Below are positions 57,892 through 64,000 of a DNA stretch of 64,000 bases, in pieces; position 1 is the stretch's first letter; every line of letters starts with the position of its first letter. The notes under the pieces were generated by a model. The model had not been told where the DNA came from, searched no databases, and saw only the letters and a program-made list of their open reading frames with translations. The position numbers and the translations under genes are program-made. The DNA comes from Fragilariopsis cylindrus CCMP1102 (Eukaryota > Bacillariophyta > Bacillariophyceae > Bacillariales > Bacillariaceae): assembly GCA_900095095.1 (NCBI GenBank), contig FMBT01000361.1, positions 172,272 through 236,271 of the forward strand, in the 5' to 3' direction.

Positions 57892-59176
57892 GGAAGGAAA
57901 TCCTAGGATGGTTGTTCGATGGCATCGCACGAACTATAGAACTGCCAGAAAACAAAGGCAGAACTATACGAACCGAAGTCAAACGTATACTGCGAGGAAA
58001 ATCCAAACGAGTACCAACACAGACTTCCAAAAAGTTCACGGCAAACTCCAATTCACATCGATAGCAATCCCATGTGGCAAACCACTTCTAGGTCCTCTCG
58101 ACCAGGCCATCGCCATCGCAGAACGACACAACAGACATCATGTAACATTGACAGACGACATTCGACTCTGCCTCAGGGATTGGATTGCACTCATTCGACA
58201 GTTAGGCCAACGCCCTACACACGTCAACGAATTAGTGTTGCACAAAGCTTTGTATCAGGGTTTCGTCGATGCATCAAAATGGGGCGTAGGAGGAGTATGG
58301 TTCGGAGGAACAAACCAAATTTCACCAATCGTTTGGTTCTGGGAATGGCCTACAGAGGTTCGAAACAATCTCGTCACCTCCTCAAATCGAAAAGGCCGCC
58401 TAACCATCTCCGATCTAGAACTAATGGGCATCCTGCTCCACTGGCTCGTCCTAGAAGCATCGGTGGACAACGACACTCTTACACACTCCAGCATCGCCAT
58501 TTGGTGCGACAATCTACCAGCAGTGTCTTGGATATACAAAATGCGCACCAGCACATCACCGGTTGCTTCACGCATACTTCGAGCCTTAGCAGTTCGACTC
58601 CAGCATCAACAATCGGGTCTACTCGCAATCGACCACATCTCAGGAATTTACAATATTATGGCGGACGTCGCTTCACGCAAGCATGTTTCTAACCCTACAC
58701 AATTCCTCGATTATTTTACAAAAACTTTCACTCCTCCTCAGGGAAACTTCTGGACTTTGTTCCAATTTCACGACAATCTATTATCAAAGATCTCTTCCGA
58801 GATGTTGAACGCTCCGTCGTCCTTGGCATCGTGGAATCAACTGCCAACGAAAAAAGGCGTTTTTGGTCGGCTTGGTGCAATTTCCTCGGACTCAACTTTC
58901 CCAAACTTGACCCAAAAATGCGTGCTCTCACTCCACCTCAACGAGTCGAACTGCTGGCTGCCTTCGCCCACCATGTGCGTTCCGGAGGCGTTTCTAGACG
59001 AACTCAGCAAGTTCGCACCCAAACAGTCGAGGTGGCGCTTCGCGCCATCAGCACGATGTTCCAAATGGACCATGAACCTAGTCCCTTGGTTACGTCGCAA
59101 GGAAAGTATACGAAAAAAATCGGCCAGCTTCTTGAAAGCTACCGACGCGAAGATCCTCCGTCAAAACCGAAATTAG
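57881..59176 (+). CDS. RT thumb and RNase H of the retrotransposon
   Basis: After one further shift near 58028 this frame reads FQKVHGKLQFTSIAIPCGKP, the connection after the RT palm. The RNase H domain follows with its acidic residues in place: GFVDASKWGVGGVWF, LTISDLELMGILLHWLV, IWCDNLPAVSWIYKM and YNIMADVASRKH. The end of the frame (NQLPTKKGVFGRLGA) overlaps the recombinase frame in the +2 phase, so RT-RH and YR are probably separate, overlapping ORFs. No methyltransferase motif typical of DIRS1 was seen between them. Confidence 0.82.
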   Translation: MGNKEGNPRMVVRWHRTNYRTARKQRQNYTNRSQTYTARKIQTSTNTDFQKVHGKLQFTSIAIPCGKPLLGPLDQAIAIAERHNRHHVTLTDDIRLCLRDWIALIRQLGQRPTHVNELVLHKALYQGFVDASKWGVGGVWFGGTNQISPIVWFWEWPTEVRNNLVTSSNRKGRLTISDLELMGILLHWLVLEASVDNDTLTHSSIAIWCDNLPAVSWIYKMRTSTSPVASRILRALAVRLQHQQSGLLAIDHISGIYNIMADVASRKHVSNPTQFLDYFTKTFTPPQGNFWTLFQFHDNLLSKISSEMLNAPSSLASWNQLPTKKGVFGRLGAISSDSTFPNLTQKCVLSLHLNESNCWLPSPTMCVPEAFLDELSKFAPKQSRWRFAPSARCSKWTMNLVPWLRRKESIRKKSASFLKATDAKILRQNRN

Positions 59177-59954
59177 CTATACCGTTATCTGTCCCAACAT
59201 ACTTAGTACTCTCGGGTCTGTCGTCCAATGCACCCAAGCAACAAACAGTAGGAAATATGGCCACCATAGCTTTTCACTACCTCTCCGAGGAGGAGAATAC
59301 ACGTTCGTCGATCCCAAGCAACGTCGACGAACTAAACAGTTTCGAGTCTGTGACGTAACATTTTGGAACAACAATACCATCCTTCCGCACTCACTCCCAA
59401 TCGACGTTTTATTTCGTGAAGCAACAGAGGCTACCCTCCATATCTCGAATCAAAAGAATGGCAAAAGAGCACAAACAATTCACCAAGATGTAACAGATAC
59501 ACCACCTTGCCCAGTTCATGCCTTAATACGTCAAATAAAACATATATTAGCGCATACAACAGATACCGCTACAATTATAAGCACCTTTTTCGACAAGAAA
59601 TATCCAACAGGACGAGCGCTACGCACTGGGTGCATGACACGCGCGTTACAAAAAGCAGTCACACATCTACGCCTTGATCGACAAGGCATTCACCCAAGCG
59701 AAGTCAGCTCACATAGCCTGCGAGCCGGCGGCGCGACAGCCATGCATCTAAACGGAATTTCGGATCGTACCATACAAAAAATGGGACGCTGGAGCAGCGA
59801 TACATTCCTCATATACATACACGAACAAATCGCCGCTTTTTCAAGGGGCGTATCTAAACAGATGGGCCAGCACGTTAATTTCAAAAACATACGACGCACG
59901 TTTGAGCCAATCAACTCGCCAGAACTCCGTATCGCAACAACGGTGCAAAACTAG
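58780..59954 (+). CDS. Tyrosine recombinase (YR) of the retrotransposon
   Basis: This is the integrase of the element. The N-terminal SAM-like region reads EKRRFWSAWCNFLGLNFP and LTPPQRVELLAAFAHHVRSG. The catalytic domain begins AFHYL-LRGGEYTFVDPK, where a one-base shift at about 59281 splits the first catalytic Arg region. It then continues QFRVCDVTFWNNN, SSHSLRAGGATAMHL (the H-x-x-R pair) and MGRWSSDTFLIYIHEQ (Trp/His position and nucleophilic Tyr). With the shift ignored, all YR signature residues are present. It would recombine the circular cDNA into short identical target sites. The start is uncertain because the frame is open upstream inside the RNase H ORF. Confidence 0.85.
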
Positions 59955-60083
59955 TAACGGTTACATTTTCGCGATTTCTACACCATCACACAACAAAACC
60001 AAAACGGATATTCCACGTTGGTTGATACAACTACTTTGTACTCTTAGCACCGTTTTACCAACAGGCTCATAAAACCTATAGCC

Positions 60084-61596
60084 ATGAACAACAAAGAACC
60101 AGCGCCAATTTCTAAACCAGCACAAGCCCCAGCAGCGTTATCGCTACCCGCCTCCGCGGGAGTCGCTCCAATTTCAGATTCATCTGCCGAAACGGACGAC
60201 TCCAACGTGGAAATCACAACAACCGACACTTCGAATACACGAGAATCAACGACGGTAGTGAAATCATCTTTGAGAAAACAAACAACAATCAATAATTTCT
60301 ACGTGAAACGACCACTGCAGATAATCAGAACAAATCTAAAAGCTCACAATCCGAAAAAGAGGCTTCACACAAACACTTCTTCTACACCATCATTAACAAA
60401 TTCAACCAATTCTGCAACAATGGTATCAACACCTCCACCAAAACGTCCAAAGTTCCCAGTTCCAACTCAGCAATCCATGGCATCCATGGCTCAACTCAGT
60501 GGACTCACACCGGAACAAATGGAAACAGCATTCAAACAGTACAGGCATTCGCGTCACCACGTTACGTCACTCCTGCCGCTCATCCTCGACAGGATCAGGC
60601 CCCTTTCGTTAGAGTACCACCTCGTAACCTCAACAACAACTTTCCAGAGTATTCCGCCTCGGACTACGACTACCACAGCGCAGCTGAGTCCATCTCATCC
60701 GGTTCAGACGATTCTGTGGGACAACACCATCGTTCAGCCCGCCCTATTCGTCAAGAAAAACGGGTTGGACTCACGAAGCGACACGGTAAAGGTAGCAACA
60801 AGTGGTTCAAGCCAACTGAAGTCATCGAGGCACTTCAACGATACTACGCTTTTCGCGTTGGACATGGATACAGGCTACGACTCAACTCCGGCGTTAATCG
60901 CCTCCAACGCATTTTCGCCTTGGCGACCAAAATCGTAGGCACAACTTTGTCGCCAGACCAAATCTCAGTTATTGCAAAGGGCAAAGCTGACCTAGTCGAT
61001 CCAGCAACCCGCGTCAACCGTTTGAACCTCCAAACTGTCACAACCCACGATGCAGACCACTACGATACACATGGGGTTGGATTCGAACTCCATGACATTC
61101 TCCTCGGAATCAGAGGCAGTCTCTACAGCGATCCACGGAATCTCCCACCAAGTAACTGTGTCATCATCTTGCAATGCGAAGCAAAAGTCCCCAAAATCAG
61201 TGGGACCTGTTACGAGCACGCACTTTTCCTCCCCGACATCCTCATGCTCATCACCATCAACGATTTCGTTGATATGAAGGATAAACACCAACGTGTCGAA
61301 ACACTTGGATCATGAGAGATCAGTTCTACGAGGAAGTCAAAAACACTACCCTACTAGCCGGTAGACGCGACGTCTGCAACAAACGCATCGGAGGAAAGAT
61401 CTTTGGAGGAGGAGCAGGAACGACTGTCACATTGAAACGAGCAGTCATCGTTTCCAAAACTCCATAAGACACAAATGCACCACCATTTGCGTCCACCAAC
61501 AACACATTCATCCAACCGACTCTGTACAAAAGAGTCAACGATCGCAACGAAAGCATCGACACACGTGTCTGCATCGTCGAGCGCATCTTTACTTAA
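60084..61596 (+). CDS. Unidentified 3' ORF (ORF3) of the retrotransposon, frame-broken
   Basis: This coding region lies downstream of YR. It starts MNNKEPAPISKPAQAPAALS, is Thr/Pro/Ser-rich to about residue 150, then changes phase near 60545. The second frame contains SDYDYHSAAESISSGSDD and KRHGKGSNKWFKPTEVIEAL, then a more globular part: GFELHDILLGIRGSLYSDP, NCVIILQCEAKVPKISGTCY, EHALFLPDILMLITINDFVD. A third frame segment follows (QFYEEVKNTTLLAGRRDVCN, KIFGGGAGTTVTLKRAVIVS), with a stop at about 61467. No methyltransferase DPPY-type or SGNH-hydrolase GDS motif was seen, so it does not fit the known accessory domains of DIRS/PAT or Ngaro elements. Function unknown. Confidence 0.5.
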
Positions 61597-61963
61597 GCAC
61601 TGACGCTATACATAAGACGTCAACAACAATACTCTGATTTCACGACACAGCTTAGCCACTGTCGAACAACATCAGCAAGATATTCGTTTATAACCACATT
61701 CAATTCTAATACATATAATTTCTGTAATGATCAACAACATACTACATCTATAACCTAGTCAGTAACAACTCTAGAACTACATAGATTCCAGCACTAGTAT
61801 TTTCTATTACACGAAAAACCTCCATTCAGTCCGACTATTATATACTCGTACCTCAATCTAGACCCGCCTCTAACGCGGACTAACACACCCACGTTATTGA
61901 GGATCTAGATTACAGGTTTTCCACGATCATGGGCCTTGCCACCTACGGTAGCTTTGGTTTGTG
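61597..61963 (+). other. 3' noncoding part of the retrotransposon before B1
   Basis: No open frame is supported. It contains A/C-rich then AT-rich sequence. Near 61855-61915 there is an imperfect palindromic stretch TCTAGACCCGCCTCTAACGC facing GTTATTGAGGATCTAGAT. Confidence 0.45.
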
Positions 61964-62262
61964 GAGAAAGCATTTTTCAGTATTCATAGTAGCACACGGA
62001 TTCGAAGCCAAATTCCCCTCAAAAAGGGAAATTTGACGCCGGACCCCAGCGCCACCATAGTTCACCTATGATTCAGTCCCGAGTCGTTTCACGACCCAAC
62101 AATCAACCATAGGAAGAATCGGAAGACTGTCTGCTCCAGAAGAGAGTAGACCCATAGATCTGTGTTACGACATTGGTAAAATATAACAAGGAATGAATCA
62201 CGAGCGGATTGTCTGGTACCTAACTTAGGCTAAATTATTGGTCTTTGTGTCACTAATTTAGT
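61964..62262 (+). repeat. Internal repeat B1
   Basis: This 299-bp repeat starts GAGAAAGCATTTTTCAGT and ends CTAATTTAGT. It is identical by eye to B2 and runs directly into A2, sharing one T at the junction, as expected for the joined ends of a circular intermediate. Confidence 0.95.
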
Positions 62263-62439
62263 TGACACGCAGGTCCAGCAAGTGCAGTGATGAATTCGCC
62301 TCCTGCGCGTACAACCTACGCGCAAGAAAGGCGGAGGCAGAGTGAAATAGTATACACCTATTACACTCTCATTCTTTGTCAGATTTGACCTATGTCGTCG
62401 AAAAGACTCGACTGAAGTAACCTTACTGTATATGCTTTC
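62262..62439 (+). repeat. Internal repeat A2
   Basis: This 178-bp copy of A1 immediately follows B1. It ends ATGCTTTC, the exact reverse complement of GAAAGCAT at the start of B2, leaving a 24-bp loop between them. Confidence 0.95.
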
Positions 62440-62461
62440 CCACAACCAAACCTCACTCCTA

Positions 62462-62760
62462 GAGAAAGCATTTTTCAGTATTCATAGTAGCACACGGATT
62501 CGAAGCCAAATTCCCCTCAAAAAGGGAAATTTGACGCCGGACCCCAGCGCCACCATAGTTCACCTATGATTCAGTCCCGAGTCGTTTCACGACCCAACAA
62601 TCAACCATAGGAAGAATCGGAAGACTGTCTGCTCCAGAAGAGAGTAGACCCATAGATCTGTGTTACGACATTGGTAAAATATAACAAGGAATGAATCACG
62701 AGCGGATTGTCTGGTACCTAACTTAGGCTAAATTATTGGTCTTTGTGTCACTAATTTAGT
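62462..62760 (+). repeat. Terminal repeat B2
   Basis: This is the right end of the element, 299 bp, identical by eye to B1. Beyond CTAATTTAGT at 62760 the sequence changes to unrelated AT-rich DNA (AATAAATAACATC). Confidence 0.95.
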
Positions 62761-63250
62761 AATAAATAACATCAAATAAAAAGATCTGAGAAAATTCAAA
62801 ATCATGACTTCTGTCCGTCGTCGCTCATCAAATCACAGTTTGACAGTAGTGTTTAGTATGGACGATCACAAATTTAGAGATTGATCATTGACGATGTCGA
62901 AATGGTCTAAAAAAAAAGCATCAGAAATAATAATAGGAGCCAAAAATTATCGGCTACTGAATGATGATACATGCATTAGGAGGTAGATAGGAAGGACAAA
63001 TACAGATTCAATTTTGTAACTGGTAATAAATAATAAATAATAAATAACAAAAAAAAACTATCAAGATGATGAATAAAACGATAACAACAAACAACAACCG
63101 CTGCTGCTGTGCTCGTATTGCAACAGAAACAGAAGCAGAAAGGATGTCAGCATCGTCGTCGTCGTCGTCGTCAGAAGCTGGTATTATTTTCGTCGTCGTC
63201 GCCGTCGTCGACATCATCAACGACCACGATCGTCACTTTTTCATATTTTG
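62761..63250. other. Region upstream of the lipase-like gene
   Basis: This AT-rich flank has TAATAAATAA repeats near 63022-63050, a (TCG)n/(GTC)n run near 63153-63172 and another near 63193-63212. Open frames here are made of these triplet repeats and are not called genes. Confidence 0.45.
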
Positions 63251-63967
63251 ATGATGAAATTATTATTAGCCGTAATATGCTGCTACTTCTACTCATACTC
63301 CACGAACAACAACAACAACAACAACAACAACAACGCGAAATCTGCGTTCTTCTGCATGGCATTTACTACTACTACGACTACTACTAATACGGTAGTATCG
63401 CCATCATTACCATCGTCATCATTACTATCATCATCGTCGTCGTCCTATAACAATAACAATAACAATAACAATTACTATGATGAAATAAAGAATCTACAAC
63501 AAATGGTATATGCATCATCTTTATCATATTTATCATCGTCATCATCAGAATCAAATATAAATAAAAATGCAAATACCAATACAAATACAAATAAGAAGAC
63601 AATGGAATTATCACCATATTTTATATCAAGTCAACTAATACCATTAATTCAAATTGTTGATCCAATAAGTCAATCGGGTGTAACTATATTTGAAGATTCA
63701 TCACCAACGGATATAACAACAATACCAACGGAGACAGATACTACTACTAGGACTAGCAGCAGTAGTAGTATTAGTAGTAGTAGTAGAACTACTTGTACTA
63801 CTACTAGAACTATTGTTGTTGCATTTCGTGGTAGTGCAACACCAATTAATTTTAGTACAAATTTAAAATTTCGACTTGTTCCGATTGATGATGAATTATT
63901 ATCCATGTCATCATTGTCTAGCATTACAGCTACCAGTAGTAATTCTACTTCTAATAATTCAAATGAT

Positions 63968-64000
<33 letters not shown>
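63251..64000 (+). CDS. Class 3 lipase-like alpha/beta hydrolase, 5' part
   Basis: The start MMKLLLAVICCYFYSYS is a signal peptide. A long low-complexity region follows (Asn, Ser and Thr runs from CAA, TCA and ACT triplets). Within it NLQQMVYASSLSYLS and YFISSQLIPLIQIVDPI look structured. IVVAFRGSATPINFSTNLKF followed by RLVPIDDELL is the N-terminal signature of Lipase_3-type domains (VAFRGT...W.TNL...LVP). The nucleophile GHSLGG is not yet reached. The frame meets TGA at 63968 where a (GAT)n run begins. With one base fewer before the run it would read Asp-Asp-Asp, so the stop may be a miscount or real. The gene continues beyond the window. Confidence 0.65.
63967..64000 (+). repeat. (TGA)n trinucleotide repeat at window end
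   Basis: At least ten TGA/GAT units run to the end of the window. They give stop codons in one frame, Asp in another and Met in the third. Confidence 0.95.

Larger units (their letters stand above)
52450..62760 (+). mobile_element. DIRS-order tyrosine-recombinase retrotransposon with split direct repeats (PAT/Ngaro-like)
   Basis: The element is about 10.3 kb. Its ends follow the pattern A1 (52450-52627), internal ORFs, B1 (61964-62262), A2 (62262-62439), B2 (62462-62760). This arrangement is the known hallmark of PAT/Ngaro-type elements, which integrate from a circular intermediate by a tyrosine recombinase and make no target duplication. The coding order is gag-like ORFs, RT, RNase H, YR, then an extra ORF. 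There is no DDE integrase, no aspartic protease and no classical LTR. Its plus strand is rich in A and C and its GC content is visibly higher than that of the flanking genes. A1/A2 differ at one base and B1/B2 are identical, so the insertion is recent. Confidence 0.9.

Noticed and set aside
58741-58830. Frame change between RNase H and YR as another sequencing error
   Set aside because: Both frames stay open through the overlap and each carries family-like sequence, so overlapping ORFs are the simpler reading.
60992-61291. 99-codon minus-strand frame in the retrotransposon ORF3
   Set aside because: It mirrors the sense coding region. All other element genes are on the plus strand.
52450-62439. 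A1 and A2 as the LTRs of a gypsy/copia element
   Set aside because: There is no DDE integrase or protease. A second repeat pair (B1, B2) and a tyrosine recombinase show the split-direct-repeat type instead.
62261-62760. Target-site duplication of the retrotransposon
   Set aside because: No direct repeat abuts both ends. The CAGTTTGACAGT match at 62837 is about 75 bp away from the right end and may be chance. YR elements are not expected to make one.
63008-63387. Several short frames with Asp, Ser, Arg or Cys runs
   Set aside because: They are translations of triplet microsatellites in all frames on both strands.

Overview
The window looks like nuclear DNA of a photosynthetic stramenopile, most likely a diatom with a fairly AT-rich genome. 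Evidence: short GT-AG introns (about 110-310 bp); two proteins that begin with a signal peptide ending in a Phe-containing plastid-import motif (SOUL protein, heme oxygenase); a plant-type heme oxygenase next to a CRY-DASH cryptochrome; and a tyrosine-recombinase retrotransposon. The species cannot be fixed from the sequence alone. Many genes are spliced, so several are only visible after joining exons. No tRNA, rRNA or CRISPR array was recognised.

Layout. 1-1725 (-): EXO1 nuclease, cut by the window edge. 3420-12854 (+): one very large IQ-repeat (ASPM-like) gene whose frame is broken once inside a recent 330-bp internal duplication. 13389-14814 (-): mitochondrial E2 of 2-oxoglutarate dehydrogenase. 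16374-16863 (-): a small two-exon gene resembling cytochrome c oxidase subunit 7a. About 16.9-26.9 kb: gene-poor, with foldback/MITE-like elements, a dispersed repeat family, a decayed reverse transcriptase and unexplained coding-like fragments. 26950-28215 (+): DUF2358-SOUL heme-binding protein. 28462-29506 (-): TXNDC9/PhLP3. 30238-33045 (+): large disordered Arg/Ser-rich protein. 34877-37307 (+): PRMT5, four exons. 37691-38923 (-): HtrL/YibB-like Golgi-type protein. 40403-42447 (+): CRY-DASH. 43264-44094 (+): heme oxygenase. 44960-45735 (+): dead copy of mitochondrial ATP synthase gamma. 46273-48047 (+): SAC3/GANP (LENG8/THP3-type) protein. 49092-50253 (+): SEC62. 50480-52209 (-): PIG-U. 63251-end (+): start of a class 3 lipase-like gene.

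52450-62760 is one complete retrotransposon of the DIRS order with split direct repeats (A1 - ORFs - B1 - A2 - B2, the PAT/Ngaro arrangement). It carries gag-like ORFs, reverse transcriptase, RNase H, tyrosine recombinase and an extra, unidentified 3' ORF. Its repeats are almost identical (A1/A2 differ at one base, B1/B2 at none), so the insertion is young, yet its conserved domains are broken by several single-base shifts, mostly at homopolymers. Similar one-base shifts occur in host genes, so many of these breaks may be base-calling errors in the assembly.

The host genes are mostly unrelated housekeeping functions: DNA repair, mitochondrial respiration, ER translocation and GPI anchoring, mRNA export, arginine methylation, plus light and heme functions. 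No operon-like logic is expected. Neighbouring genes are convergent or divergent, with short shared intergenic spaces.
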